From the NCBI GenBank assembly GCA_028564925.1, contig CM053028.1:629137750-629201749 (forward strand): DNA of 64,000 nt. Direction: 5' to 3'. This stretch comes from Lithobates sylvaticus. Taxonomy: Eukaryota; Chordata; Amphibia; Anura; Ranidae. The notes under the pieces are model-generated. The model worked only from the letters and a program-made list of their open reading frames with translations. It did not search any database and was not told the DNA's origin. Below are positions 21,285 through 35,403 of this stretch, one piece after another; the stretch's first letter is position 1; each line of letters starts with the position of its first letter. The translations under genes and the position numbers were made by a program.

Positions 21285-22089
21285 TCATTCCTGGTAGAAC
21301 ACTGAGGTGTGTGCAGTACAAGGAGGTGAATAGGGAATTAATACAGCCAGAAATAGGAGATGATCTCCACAATAAATCTAGAATCAGGATGGGGATAGAA
21401 GGAAGGTTTATTCCCCCCCCCCCCCCCCAGTCTGACCGATCTACGGTACTTCTCATCTAAAGATCAATGTTATTATGATTTTAGCATTGCCTCACAAACA
21501 TGCTCTACATAGAGCCGGACATACCTGGTTTCTATTCTCCAATTAAGTTATGTATTATTAATACTGTCAGGTAAAGTTCCCTGTAAAGGCAAATCCTTTG
21601 TCTTCTTATCACACTCAGACTTTTAATACAGGTGAGGAGTAATGACATGAAATGTGATCACAGTACATCATTCTCTCATCTCTTTTCATCCCAATCTGTC
21701 TATGCTGATCGTCTACTCACCGCTAAACCCCTCCAACCAAAACCATCCACCCCTCCATGTCTGTCCATCCTAACAGCAATTCAGAGTTTCTATGATTTGT
21801 ATCATTTATTAGAACGTATTTCATGTGAAGGAACGATGTGATCTCCTTACAGGGACTGATTTGTATTGTCATCCGTCCTTTAATTGTGCTGAATATCTTC
21901 TGGAGATAAGAGATCATTCAATACTAAACAAACATCCCCCAGCTGAAAGGAACACAGATCTCAGATCCTCCTCCTTCACACCCAATACATTGTATCCGAA
22001 GAAATCGCCCAGAACTGTGATCGGTGCAAATATGAAATCGATTCATTCAAATCTCCCGCCGGAATTCTATGGAACGTTCCAATGATCTC

Positions 22090-22740
22090 AGATAGAAACA
22101 TTTTCCGACACTAAAATCTGATATCTCTTCCTCCGGGAACATCGATCAACGCTCCTCTGAATTGTCGGGCAGTTTATCTAACCAGGAATAATCAATCCAT
22201 TAGAAATATGAATGTCACATGTCTTCTAGTCTTTTCTTTTACTCCACGATGCAGAATCCGCCCTGCTAGAGAATGTTTGCTATAGAGATCAATGAAAAGT
22301 CTGCCGAACAAGTATTTTCTGGGCTGAAAACAGAGAAAGATCTCAGAACACGTTTCTTTGAAATTCTCATAAGAAAGACATTACTGGCTGATAAGGGAAA
22401 CGCCCACTGCTCTGATTGGCTCAGATTTCAAATTTCCCCGCCTGAATAGTGAAGGACGTTACAGAGAAATAATCAGCCCTATTATCCCGCCAAATCCGAC
22501 ACTGAGACCATCAGATGAGACATTTATCCAGGAAATATCATCAATGCTTTATTTTCATTGAATAGTCCGGAATGAATAGAAATGGATTCTGAAGATTATT
22601 GAATAATGTAAAACATTTCCATATATTCTCTTTTATTCCAAGTCCTCGGAATGCAGAATCCCCCCTCACTGCTACATACAGAACATGATAGTGAGATGAT
22701 CTCTACCTTTCTATATGATGAGAAATAAAGTATTACACTT
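22090..22740 (+). repeat. Inverted repeat arm A, upstream of H4
   Basis: Pairs with 24150-24640 read in reverse complement. Shared blocks include AGTATTTTCTGGGCTGAAAA, AAAGACATTACTGGCTGAT, CGCCCACTGCT, TGAATAATGTAAAACATTT and TTCTCTTTTATTCCAAGTCC. Identity looks like about 80% by eye with several indels. It contains a CCAAT-type box (TGATTGGCTC near 22433). The spacer between the arms contains the H4 gene. Confidence 0.85.
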
Positions 22741-22886
22741 TTCATTATTGGTCGAATTCGGAAATGATCATTGATATATCTGAATATATAGGTGCCTTAT
22801 AAATGAATGAAATTATCTCGCTCTCTTTTTTTCTTTTTATAATGAATAGGTGTGACTCCGCCTCTTTCCCGGGAAGGCTTCCATCA

Positions 22887-23275
<389 letters not shown>

Positions 23276-23304
23276 ACCCTCATAGACGCCTACCTACTTC
23301 ACCT

Positions 23305-23352
23305 ACACAAAGGCCCTTCTCAGGGCCACCCACCTTCTCATACAAAGAGCTG
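23305..23352 (+). terminator. H4 3'-end processing signal (stem-loop + HDE)
   Basis: The stem-loop GGCCCTTCTCAGGGCC at 23312-23327 (6-bp stem, TCTC loop) is preceded by ACACAAA. A purine-rich element AAAGAGCTG at 23344-23352 can pair with U7 snRNA. SLBP and U7 snRNP direct cleavage between them. Confidence 0.95.
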
Positions 23353-24149
23353 ATGCTTGATAACTGAACACAAGTTATTTCTACTGTAGTTCTAAGAACT
23401 GCCTGTGATTGTTTTAGCAAAAAAAAAATTGTAGTGCGATGTCTAACTGACCATACACTGCAAGTCTGTTCAATCTGCTTTACGATTACCAACGATACGT
23501 AGGAACATAACTGACATACCCATTCAGTGTTGTATCTAATTGGGTATCCCGTTGGTCTATGAGATTGGACAATCGGCACTCAGGGTTATGTAGTGGAGTT
23601 TTGGAGATGGCTACTCAGTGAGGCTAGTCTTTATGTTGGAACTGAACCGAAAAGTCAATATTTCATGATGTAAAGAATAGAGAACTAAATAGATAACTGG
23701 GACTTTTTGAGATTCAAAACACGTTTATGATGGAGACATTATATTCTGTTGTATTCAGATACAGCAATACATTTTTATGAGATCCATTTATTCGTTTTCA
23801 ATGCTTTTCTTTTTATACCTGGAGATTACACGGAGAACGTGAATTGTATCACAATCACCAGTATGCATTGCTCAAAGCCATTTTGAAAAGGGAAACAAAC
23901 ACATTGTTCTGATATCTCCCCTTCCTGGGTGTGAGACTCTGGGTCTAGTCCTTTATTACACCGCAGAGAAATCAAATGTATGCACAGATTATGTTCTTCC
24001 TCTGTCATAATCGGAATGTTAAGATTACATCTTTGCTCGAAACCATGACATGCCAGCAAGAATTTGTACAATATAAAGAAAATATTGTGCTTCTAAAAAA
24101 AAATGAAAATCCTAAAGAGTGAGGAAAAAAAAAAAAGTTTAGATCGTTA
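23353..24149. other. Intergenic stretch, H4 3' end to arm B
   Basis: AT-rich and without gene, RNA or repeat signal that I can name. Confidence 0.5.
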
Positions 24150-24640
24150 CATGATCGTATGCAGATCTGATGATGAAATACTTTATTCTCCCATCATGAG
24201 GGGGATTCTGCATTCTGAGGACTTGGAATAAAAGAGAACATATGAAAATGTTTTACATTATTCAGTGATCTTTAGATTCCATTTTTATTCAATCCGGATT
24301 AATCTTCTAGGAAATAAAGCATTGCTGATATTTGTAATATTCTTCACAAATCAGGCGGGCAAATTTGAAAGTAGCAGTGGGCGTGTCCTTCATCAGCCAG
24401 TAATGTCTTTCTGATGAGGATTTCAAAGAAATGTATTCCGAACCCGTTCTCGGTTTTCAGCCCAGAAAATACTTTTCATTGACCTTTATAATTCTGTAGT
24501 AATATGAACCCCTAAAACAACCCATTATATATAAATACATTTATATTACTTTTAAACTGACTGAAATCAAAGGGACCGTTGATGAATGTTCCCCGGAAGA
24601 AGGGAGATCTTTATCATCCCATTGTCAGATCAGCCGATCT
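24150..24640 (-). repeat. Inverted repeat arm B, downstream of H2A
   Basis: Reverse-complement partner of 22090-22740. Plus-strand landmarks are GGACTTGGAATAAAAGAGAA, AAATGTTTTACATTATTCAG, ATCAGCCAGTAATGTCTTTC and GGTTTTCAGCCCAGAAAATA. The outer end (TCCCCGGAAGAAGGGAGAT, 24589-24607) matches the start of arm A. No gene lies immediately next to it on the minus strand apart from the H2A 3' end upstream. Confidence 0.85.
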
Positions 24641-24897
24641 AAAGTTTTTGTTTTGGTATATCCTGAATGATTTCTGATCTGTAATGAATTTAGCCGAAAC
24701 TAGAGGATGAAGGATGAGGATGATCGGTGTCTAAGAAAACGACATACAAATCTAGAAGTATCCCCATCCAATAATCTCCAGGCTCTTTATATGTAGTAAT
24801 TGTTCTCCCTGTACAACTCTCCTGTATTAGAAGTGTGAATAAATAAGGATGTATTCCCTGTATGCGATGTGGTAGACACAATGAGGGGTGTGTGTGG

Positions 24898-24943
24898 GCT
24901 CTTTGTAGAGAGATGTGGGTGGCTCTGAGAAGAGCCTTTGTGT
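24898..24943 (-). terminator. H2A 3'-end processing signal (stem-loop + HDE)
   Basis: In minus sense: ACACAAAGGCTCTTCTCAG, i.e. stem-loop GGCTCTTCTCAGAGCC at 24936-24921, then ACAAAGAGCC at 24907-24898 as the U7-binding element. Confidence 0.95.
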
Positions 24944-24980
24944 TATAAATGGATTTGGGAATAGAAAGGAGTTGTTGGGA

Positions 24981-26064
<1,084 letters not shown>

Positions 26065-26097
26065 TCCCCCCATCCCCCATCATCACCCCAACACAAG

Positions 26098-26146
26098 ACA
26101 CAAAGGCTCTTCTAAGAGCCACCCACCATTTCCATCAATGAGCTGT
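26098..26146 (+). terminator. H2B 3'-end processing signal (stem-loop + HDE)
   Basis: Stem-loop GGCTCTTCTAAGAGCC at 26105-26120 (loop TCTA), preceded by GACACAAA. AATGAGCTGT at 26137-26146 is a U7-type downstream element. Confidence 0.93.
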
Positions 26147-26438
26147 CATCACATATTATCGTAATTAGAAATTCTAAATACATTAAATAATAAAAAAGAA
26201 ATAAACCGATTGTACACAAATTGTCATAATCTGTTGATGAAGTTGTACATTCGAAGCTGTTTTAAAGTTAGAAATCCATCCCAATATCCGCTGATTCTCT
26301 TCATTCTGGAATTCCTGACATTTTATTTCCTCCTAGACCCCAGTCTGTACAATGCATATTGGAGGATCTGGGAACACTCCATCCAATCGCATTGTAGATC
26401 TACCCAAATCTCCGTATTGAAGGCATGTGTTTTTATAA

Positions 26439-26452
26439 CCACTAGGTGTCAG
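26439..26452 (+). promoter_or_regulatory. CTCF-like motif
   Basis: CCACTAGGTGTCAG fits CCASYAGRKGGCRS at 13 of 14 positions. It lies 375 nt after the H2B stop. Confidence 0.5.
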
Positions 26453-26520
26453 TGTTGCTCCTCCTCAGAGAATACATGGGAGCTTTTTGTTCCCGTAAAT
26501 TGAAAGCGGATATTTATGTA

Positions 26521-27182
26521 TACAAGGATGAGACATATATAATCTTATTTTGTATACAACATTTTCACCTACACGTTTACTGTATGGTTTATGTAAGACT
26601 ACACAAAGCATGCTAATGTCTGCAGAGACACATATACAAGGGGATGCTTACATTTTCCGTTTAGGGATCATCTGCTTAGAATTATTACTTATACATCACA
26701 TTGTGTTTGATTCACATTAGTCATATAACATCTATTGTCTTTATGGGAGTCCAACGATTATACATAATCATCTACTCTCATTGAGGGGGGGTTATATCAT
26801 CAGCTGGGCACACATTGGCTTTCCTGGTCTGTATCTATGTATATAGGTGTGTGTGTGTTTTCTCTAATAAAAACAAAGAGTATTTGGTAAATATCAGGTG
26901 CCCCCGATTACAATACACAGATTGGATAGTGGAGGTTACTGGGAGCATTTGACCCTCTGTCATCTAATTTACTGAGATATAGGCAAACATAATCCAATCT
27001 CAATGTTTCTAATTCTTACACTGAGAAGGAGTCTCTAATCGTTCATTATAAAAACATTTCTTTAGATTGTAAACTCCATGAGCAGGGTCCTCCTATTACT
27101 TTTGTATTGACATGTATTGTGATTGTACTGTCACCCTATTTTATTGTAAAGAGTTGTGTAAACAAACAGTTGGCAATATATA
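26521..27182. other. Intergenic stretch H2B to Gypsy element
   Basis: AT-rich, no gene. The last part (27064-27182) reads TGTAAACTCCATGAGCAGGG ... TTTTATTGTAAAGAGTTGTG, which resembles a widespread amphibian/fish short repeat ending in a TGTAAAG..GCTATATAAA-type tail. Family not assigned. It ends in TATATA, one side of the Gypsy target. Confidence 0.4.
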
Positions 27183-28240
27183 TGTAGCACTACCCCCAGT
27201 TAAGAGAGCCGCTGGTTTGTTTTGGGTCCCTGAGTACAGCTCCACCAACCCCCGGAAATTTTGCTCTACCCGCTCTGGCACAGTTAGTCAAGGGGTATGA
27301 ATCTATGCACATATAAACATCACTTATACTCTAAGTGTAATGGGTATGAACTCACAAGCAGACTGCTGAAATAAGAATAACTGGCTTTACTTTGTCAGTA
27401 AGGAAAAGAAATAGTAACATGCATTTAAACATATGACTCACAATACTTTAGCAGGTCCCTGCAATATGCACTTTAACATGTACACACATATGTATCAACT
27501 AGCAATGAGGAAACGGAGCGCCAAGTGTGGCGACCGTCTGCTATGCACCTCTGAGGTGCAATAAATCTATCTGCGCCTACCTAACGGACCAGGCCTGATC
27601 CCCTAGCAATAGAGCTCAGTCCTTGTACTAGTACAGTGTTCTTCACCGGCAATAAATCTGTAGAGGTGGTGCACATGTAGCTTTAAATGGTGTATTTGTA
27701 ATCCACAGAAAGTAACATTTGCTGCTCTGAAGTAAGTTGTGCCCTGGGCAGTTCAGTAGGCATAAAACGTGTGTATCAATGCAGGATGAGCCTCTCAGCT
27801 CTCTCACCAATCCTTGGGTACCGTCCTCAGCTCCGGTCCCTCCAATGGCGGTTCTGGTCTCCTCCGTCACAGCCCCTGCGCTCCGGTCCTCAGCTCCGAC
27901 CGACCGACTGTAGGGAAGAGTCTCCGCTCCGCTGCTGCTGACTCTGAGGGATGAGAGTCTCACTCCATCTGCTGCAAGGCCCAGGCTTCAGGCCTTCAGC
28001 TCCGACCCGCACAGGTGTCTCCACTGGCTGTAGTCTCCGCGTCACAAGCCCCGTCATGAGAGGGAGACCAGTCAGGTGAGGCCTCTGAAGAGGAAGTGTC
28101 CCAAGAGGAAGAGGCGGTCTCCGCTCTTCCTTTTTATAACCTCCCCCAGCAGCCTCTCGGGCGGAAACAAGCAGCCCGGGAGCCTGGGGAATCATGGGGG
28201 ATGTAGTCTCTTCCCCTAAAAGGGGTACGACCCCGCTACA
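27183..28240 (-). repeat. Gypsy 3' LTR
   Basis: The 1058-bp terminal repeat, ending at the polypurine tract (28241-28255, AAAGTGGGGGGAGTG in element sense). Confidence 0.95.
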
Positions 28241-28255
28241 CACTCCCCCCACTTT
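28241..28255 (-). other. Gypsy polypurine tract
   Basis: In element sense AAAGTGGGGGGAGTG, directly before the 3' LTR. It primes plus-strand DNA synthesis in this family. Confidence 0.85.
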
Positions 28256-28567
28256 GAATCTTTGGTCCCCAAAGACAGTGTTCAAACTACAAACTTTCTC
28301 GGGAACAACACTTTCACATAATTTGGACAGGGGAGCTTCCCACCAATTGACATAAGATGGGGAGCTGTCCTGTCTACAGGTCACTTCAGTGTGGGTGACC
28401 TGTTTAACTGTGCCAGAGAGTGAGCTGGGGTTGCCCTCCACCAAATGAACAGTGGATGGGTCAGGGCTTTCAGCACTTCTCCTTGCTGTAGTAACAGAGT
28501 CCTCTGAACTTTCTCCCATCTTGGGGTAAGTTAACTTCTTGGGAGGCTTCACAACTCTGCGAGCTCT

Positions 28568-31500
28568 CTATTCTCTTGGGCCTTCTTCAGGAACACATTC
28601 TGGCAACATCTCCGGTTCTGGAACATCTACTTCTTCCCCTGAGTAGAGACCAGGGATATCTTCCCAGCACTCAGGCACAAACTCTGTGGCTTCGGGGTTC
28701 AATGTTCCATCTTCCACATCTTCAGTAGGTGGAAGATCTATGGCAGAATTTCCTGGAGTTGAGGAAGGCCATAGCCATTCAAGTTCTCCTCTTTCTTCTT
28801 CTGGTTGGGGGTCCTGTCCACCCCTAGCTTGGGATGTCTGAGACCTAGTATTAGGCCTGGGGGTATCCAGAATGGAAACAGATTCAGGTACGTCTCTTAC
28901 TGGAGGCATTCTGACTGCTTCAGTGAGTGGGAGCAAATGATTCCTATGCCAGGTCTTCAATGGCCCCACTCTTCCTTCTGGCTTCAACTTGTAGACAGGC
29001 AATCCTGGTAGCTTTCTACAGATGATATATGGCTCTGATCTCCATCTATCATCAATCTTGTGTTTTCCAGGGATCCCTAGATTTCGTAACAGTACACGGT
29101 CCCCAGGCTGTAGGTCCTGTACTCTAACTTTCAAATCAAAGTTCCTCTTATTTCGGGCCCCCCTCTGGTCGGAGGCCGCTTGAGCTTTCTCATAAGCTAT
29201 CTTCAGACTGTGCCTCAGTCTGTCCACATATCCTTTGTGGGAGGCAGCAGAGGCATGGTCCAAATAAATGCCGAAGGCCAAATCCACTGGCAATCTTGCT
29301 TCTCTCCCAAACATAAGTCGATAAGGAGAGAAACCTGTCACATCACTTGTGGTGCAATTGTAGGCATGCACCAGAGCTGATATGTGTTGACTCCAATGTT
29401 GCTTCTTCTCTGTTTATAGAGTTCCCAACATGTTCAGCAGGGTCCTGTTGAACCTTTCAGGCTGAGCATCACCTTGAGGGTGATACGGTGTGGTTCTAGT
29501 CTTCTCTACTCCCAGAGAATCTAGTAGCTTCCTGATCAGGCGACTCTCAAAGTCCCTTCCTTGGTCTGAATGGATTCTCTGTGGCAGTCCATAGTGAACA
29601 AAATACTTCTCCAGAAGTACCTTGGCTACTGTAGAGGCCTTCTGGTCCTTGGTTGGGAAAGCCTGAGCATAACGAGTGAAATGGTCGGTTACCACCAGAA
29701 CATTTCCCAATCCACTCAAATCGGGTTCGAGGCAGAGAAAATCAATGCATACCAGATCCATTGGGCCTTGACTCTGTAGGTGGCCCATTGGGGCAGCTTG
29801 ATGGGGTAAAGTCTTCCTCTGAATGCATCTTGCACAGGAATGGCAATACTCCTCCACTTCGGCCCTCATGCAGGGCCAATAAAACCGGTCTCTGACAAGT
29901 TGGAAGGTTCTCTCTGCTCCCAAGTGACCATGCTGGTCATGTAAGGCAATCAGCACAGTCTCTCGATGCTTCTCTGGGAGAAACAACTGCCACTTGTCTT
30001 CTGGGCCATCAGAGGGGCCCCTTCGGTAGACCACCCCTTGATGCACCTGTAACTTGTCCAACTCTCTCCTCAGTAGGCGAGCTTCTTTAGAAGGGTGAAG
30101 GCGAAGTCCCTCTGGACTCTTGTCTTCCAGGGCTTCCAGGACCAATCTCCCCATGGGGTCTTCCAATTGGTCGCACCTTAGCTCCTTCTTGGACAACTTC
30201 GGCAGGCACTCTTCTACTAGTTGAGTTACCCCACAGTAACACTTTGGGACTCCCACTGTGGTAACTCCTACCTCTTCAGCTCTGGATCCTCCTCTGGCTT
30301 GGAGTTCGGCCCCCTGACAAAGGGCTCGCACTCCATCTGGTGCCACTTGGGTCCAGTCTTCCCAATCATCAGCTATGACATGGGATCTTCGGGACAGGGC
30401 ATCTGCATCCCTATTTCCAGCCCCTGGTCTGTACTTGAGACTGAAATTGAATCCAGACAACGCCGCCAACCATCTGTGTCCAGTTGCATCCAGCTTGGCG
30501 GTGGTGAATAGATAGGTCAAGGGGTTGTTATCTGTCTTTACAGTAAACTCGGCCCCATACAGATAGTCTCTCAGTTTGTCAACAACTGCCCATTTGAGGG
30601 CTAAGAACTCCAACTTGTGGGTGGGATAGTTCTTCTCGGAGGGGGTCAGGCTCCGGCTCACATAGGCCACTGGTCGTAGCTGGTCTTCATACTCCTGGTA
30701 GAGTACTCCACCTAGGCCTTCATGGCTGGCATCAACATGTAGCTCATATGGTCTAGTGGGATCAGCGTAGGCCAAAACTGGGGCTGTGGTGAGACTTCTC
30801 TTCAAGGTTCTGAAAGCCTCTTCACACCTTGAATTCCACTGGTCCTTGACCGATTCACCGGGCCTCCTAGGCCCCAACCCATCTTCCTCTCCTTCTGTCT
30901 TGAGCAGCTCGTTGAGGGGTTTGGCAATGCGGGCAAACCCATCCACAAACCTGCGGTAGTAGGAGCAGAACCCCAAGAAAGACCGGAGTTCTGTAACTGT
31001 TGTGGGTCTTGGCCACGAAGTAACTGCCTCCAACTTCTCAGGGTCTGTAGCCACTCCTTTTTCAGACACTATGTGTCCCAGATAGTTCACAGAAGACTGA
31101 TAGAACCGACACTTCTCGGGAGAAAGTTTAAGTCCCTCTTCACTGAGCCTCTTCAGTACTTTCTCCAATCTGGCTTCATGTTCTTCCAAAGTCTTTCCAA
31201 AGACAATGACATCGTCCAGGTACACAAGGACTTCTATGAGGTTCATGTCTCCAACTGTCCTCTCCATTAGGCGTTGAAACGTAGCAGGAGCTCCAGATAG
31301 GCCCTGGGGCATCCTGTTGAACTCAAAGAATCCCACTGGGGTTATGAAGGCAGTCTTTTCTCTATCTTCTGGATGCATGGGGATCTGGTAATACCCACTC
31401 TTGAGGTCCATCACACTGAACCACTTAGCTCCAGATAAACTCTGCAAGGCATCTTCTATCCTTGGCGTGGTGTACTGGTCAGGAATGGTCCTCCTGTTGA

Positions 31501-33055
31501 GAGTTCTGTAGTCAATGCAGAGCCTCAATGACCCATTCTTCTTCCTGACTACCACAATTGGGGAGGCATAGGGGCTTCTGGACTCCCGAATCACTCCCGT
31601 CTTCTTCAGTTCCGCAAGCTGCTCCCTCAGATCCTCCAGATCTGCTAGCGGGACTCGCCTCACTCTCTCTCTGAATGGCTTGTCCTCTTGCATGCGGATT
31701 CGGTGGGTGGCACTCCTCGCACACCCCACATCAAACTCATCTTTAGAGAAAATCTTCTCCCATCTGGTCAGCTGGGCCTTGGCTCTCTCTTTCCAAGCTC
31801 CAGGTAGGTTTGGGTTTTCCATGGAGAGTTTCTTCCAAACATCTTCTCCTTCACCCGTCCCCTTCACTTCTGACCAGCCAACTGGGACAGCAGGACTCAC
31901 CTGTCCCAGAAGCATCCTGGCAGGGATCTCCACGGGGCGCTCCGTGGGGTTCCTCACACTGACAGGGACTCTTCCTCTAGCCTTCTTCAGGTCCTTCAGT
32001 GAAATTACTTATGGTATCACCTCCAGACCTGAGTGACCCTCCATTGGGTCGGGTTCCAGCATTACAAAGGGGCCAGGCTGCTCCCAAGTAAGTTTCACCG
32101 TGGCTCTCATGCAGGTCACCTCTCCAGGCTGTAACACTGCTCCTTCTTTTCCAAGCCTCCATACCCTTCCTATCCCCTCACTTGGGGTCTTCTGCTCTAG
32201 GACCAACCGCTGGTAGGCTGCCTTCAGCATGGGATGGATCTTGGGGGCTGAAAGATTCTCTTTCTTCACCAAGGGGGTCAGAAGCCTTCTGACTAGGTCC
32301 GTGTTTGTCCCTATAATCAGGGACGTCTTGCTGGTTCCTGGTGGGCGGGGACACACTACTGCTAAGGTGTCAAACACTTCAGTCTTCCCAGCTACGGATG
32401 GGTCAAAGGTCAGCCGTATGGGTAGGTATCCATCATAGGGGAAACTCTGAGTTCCCAGTCCCCTTATCTCCAACTCTTCTATCTTCTGTATTGGCAGATG
32501 ACTCAGGTATCTGTCATAGAAGTCCCTGTACAATAGGGTCACTTGTGCTCCAGTGTCTAGGAGAGCCTTCGTGTACACTCCTTCCACCTGGATAGGTACA
32601 GTAGGGGATGGACCAACCAGCTCTTCTGGGTAAGGCCGAGTTGATGCTGTCCTCTTCTGCGGACTCTTTTCCTTTTTACTTGATCTGCACTTGCTCCTTT
32701 CTTGAGCCTGGTATGCATTAATTTTCTCCCTCTTAGTGGGAGTGTGAACCCGTTGAGGGACATTGTTATCTCTCACTTTTGGGGGTTCTCGTCTAGGAGT
32801 ACTGCATTCCTTCCGAGGGGTCTTGCCCCCTTTCTCTGGAGTGTACCTTGGTTGAGGATCCCTGGGTTCCTTCCGAGGGGTCTTGTCTCCTCGCTTTCTC
32901 TTCCTCTTGTGCTTCTTGGAGCTCACTGAAGGTGATGGGCACCCGGTTGACTCCTTCACCGGGGCCCTTTGGCGTTTCCCGCCGGCTGGCGACTTTCTGT
33001 TTTCTTCTTCTTGGGACTGGAACATACAGCTGCAATATGACCAATTCCTCCACAA
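28568..33055 (-). pseudogene. Gypsy pol region (protease, RT, RNase H, integrase)
   Basis: Fossil of a Metaviridae pol. In element order: an aspartic protease with LLDTGAQVTLLY; RT with LCIDYRTLNRR, MDLKSGYYQIPM, RMPQGLSGAPATFQ and VYLDDVIVF; RNase H (YELHVDASHEGLGGVLYQEY); an integrase zinc finger (HLGAERTF...CHSCARC), an integrase core with HSDQGRDFESRL and YHPQGDAQPERFN; and a GPLKTWHRNHLLPL tail of the GPY/F type. It overlaps the end of gag in another frame, as expected where gag-pol is made by frameshifting. Confidence 0.93.
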
Positions 33056-34290
33056 TTAAAGCAGATCATCTCACCGTAGTCAGGTGGGGATGCTGGTGCT
33101 GAAACAGCTGGAAACAATTCCCTCCTGCTTGTTTCTTTCTTGGGACTGGGCGTCTCTTTCGCCACAAGAGATGTCAGTATCTCCATCATCTGGGACATCT
33201 GCAACTTCAGGGCATCTACCTCTGTCTCTCTTTCAGGGGTTAAGGCCGACCTGACCGTGGCCACTGGAAGTTTTGTAGACCCCATCACCTGCTTTTCCCT
33301 TTTCTCTTCCAACATGGCCTCTTCTTCTCTGACCATTCGAATGAGATCAGGGTAGTCCAGGCTCTTCCCATCCTGCCGGGTGCGTAGAATTAGTGCGACA
33401 GGGTCCAGGGGTTGGGCTCCCCTCATCACCTGCTGGGTACGGGCTTCATCTACCTTCCCTGGATCTATCCCCTTCTTCAGGATAATCCTATGCAGGATCT
33501 TGTCTATACGTCCCATGTACTCTGACAGCTTCTCCCCTGTCTTCTGGTAACAGTGTTCCAGTTGATAGGTAAGTTCTGTGACTTTTTCTGTCCCACCAAA
33601 CACACTTTCCAGGATGTCTATGTAGTCCTGGGCAGTGCAATCCTTTTTGCTTGTCTTCAGATTGCGTATGGCCTCCAAGGCAGGCCCTTTTAGGCTCTCA
33701 ACAATCCTTTGCTTCTTTCTGCCTTCTGAGACCTCCCATTCTTCTAGGGCCTGCGTGGCACCATCTAACCACTCTTCAAATCCCTCTTCTCCCGAGGGTA
33801 CAGGTGTCCTCCCAGAGAACATCCGGAGTTTCCTGTATCCCGACATTGGGTAATCCCTGGGGTCTCTTCTGCACTGAGTCACAATCTCCCCTAGGACAGC
33901 ACACAGTTCTGCACTAAGAGTAGTCTGTGTGGGTGCGGGACTTTCCGCGCCCTTCTGCTCTTCCTTCTTTGGGGATAGAATGGCTTTCATAGGAGAACCT
34001 TCTCCCTTGCGCGGCAGCGCATGCAGCACTTGATAGGCCTGACCATTCGGTGCCTGTATGCTTTGGCTCCTGAACTGCTCTGGAGTCTCTTCCTTCCATT
34101 CTATTAAGGCGTATGTGTACCCAGCATCATTTCTCATGTCCATTATCCATGACTTCTGGCATGGGGATAATGACATTATGAGCTGCTTGACTGCCTCTCT
34201 CTGCCATATCCCTGGCAGTTCAATGACTGCTGCTGCGGCTGGGTCAGCGGCCCATGTTGCGGACCACCGTCCCACTTCTATTGGGTCCAT
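32956..34290 (-). CDS. Gypsy gag
   Basis: Open for 444 codons from MDPIEVGRWSATWAADPAAA. The N-terminal and middle parts resemble the PNMA-like Gag of vertebrate Gypsy elements (FSGRTPVPSGEEGFEEWLDG, EKLSEYMGRIDKILHRII). A single CCHC zinc knuckle (CFNCGGIGHIAAVC) near the end binds the element RNA. It would form the particle shell. Part of the fossil element. Confidence 0.85.
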   Translation of the reverse strand: MDPIEVGRWSATWAADPAAAAVIELPGIWQREAVKQLIMSLSPCQKSWIMDMRNDAGYTYALIEWKEETPEQFRSQSIQAPNGQAYQVLHALPRKGEGSPMKAILSPKKEEQKGAESPAPTQTTLSAELCAVLGEIVTQCRRDPRDYPMSGYRKLRMFSGRTPVPSGEEGFEEWLDGATQALEEWEVSEGRKKQRIVESLKGPALEAIRNLKTSKKDCTAQDYIDILESVFGGTEKVTELTYQLEHCYQKTGEKLSEYMGRIDKILHRIILKKGIDPGKVDEARTQQVMRGAQPLDPVALILRTRQDGKSLDYPDLIRMVREEEAMLEEKREKQVMGSTKLPVATVRSALTPERETEVDALKLQMSQMMEILTSLVAKETPSPKKETSRRELFPAVSAPASPPDYGEMICFNCGGIGHIAAVCSSPKKKKTESRQPAGNAKGPR

Positions 34291-34330
34291 GCCGGTACCT
34301 TCTGGCGGCTTTTCCCGCTGACTCAGGATC

Positions 34331-34348
34331 CCGGATTACGAGCCCCCA
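34331..34348 (-). other. Gypsy primer-binding site
   Basis: Two bases inside the 5' LTR, in element sense, the sequence starts TGGGGGCTCGT, complementary to the 3' end of tRNA-Pro. Confidence 0.65.
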
Positions 34349-34350
34349 CG

Positions 34351-35403
34351 TGTAGCGCTACCCCCAGTTAAGAGAGCCGCTGGTTTGTTTTGGGTCCCTG
34401 AGTACAGCTCCACCAACCCCCGGCAATTTTGCTCTACCCGCTCTGGCACAGTTAGTCAAGGGGTATGAATCTATGCACATATAAACATCACTTATACTCT
34501 AAGTGTAATGGGTATGAACTCACAAGCAGACTGCTGAAATAAGAATAACTGGCTTTACTTTGTCAGTAAGGAAAAGAAATAGTAACATGCATTTAAACAT
34601 ATGACTCACAATACTTTAGCAGGTCCCTGCAATATGCACTTTAACATGTACACACATATGTATCAACTAGCAATGAGGAAACGGAGCGCCAAGTGTGGCG
34701 ACCGTCTGCTATGCACCTCTGAGGTGCAATAAATCTATCTGCGCCTACCTAACGGACCAGGCCTGATCCCTAGCAATAGAGCTCAGTCCTTGTACTAGTA
34801 CAGTGTTCTTCACCGGCAATAAATCTGTAGAGGTGGTGCACATGTAGCTTTAAATGGTGTATTTGTAATCCACAGAAAGTAACATTTGCTGCTCTGAAGT
34901 AAGTTGTGCCCTGGGCAGTTCAGTAGGCATAAAACGTGTGTATCAATGCAGGATGAGCCTCTCAGCTCTCTCACCAATCCTTGGGTACCGTCCTCAGCTC
35001 CGGTCCCTCCAATGGCGGTTCTGGTCTCCTCCGTCACAGCCCCTGCGCTCCGGTCCTCAGCTCCGACCGACCGACTGTAGGGAAGAGTCTCCGCTCCGCT
35101 GCTGCTGACTCTGAGGGATGAGAGTCTCACTCCATCTGCTGCAAGGCCCAGGCTTCAGGCCTTCAGCTCCGACCCGCACAGGTGTCTCCACTGGCTGTAG
35201 TCTCCGCGTCACAAGCCCCGTCATGCGAGGGAGACCAGTCAGGTGAGGCCTCTGAAGAGGAAGTTTCCCAAGAGGAAGAGGCGGTCTCCGCTCTTCCTTT
35301 TTATAACCTCCCCCAGCAGCCTCTCGGGCGGAAACAAGCAGCCCGGGAGCCTGGGGAATCATGGGGGATGTAGTCTCTTCCCCTAAAAGGGGTACGACCC
35401 CGC

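Larger units (their letters stand above)
20398..22089. other. Intergenic stretch upstream of the histone cluster
   Basis: No gene is visible. It holds a (TA)n tract (20579-20634), a 20-base G-run (20771-20790), a C-run (21414-21428) and a CTCF-like motif (21271-21284). Confidence 0.5.

Noticed and set aside
26105-26120. H2B stem-loop with TCTA loop instead of TCTC
   Set aside because: The last loop base is known to vary between C and A in animal histone stem-loops; not unusual.
28241-28567. Possible envelope or accessory gene between Gypsy pol and 3' LTR
   Set aside because: Too short, with no signal peptide or membrane segment; most likely the tail of pol or non-coding.
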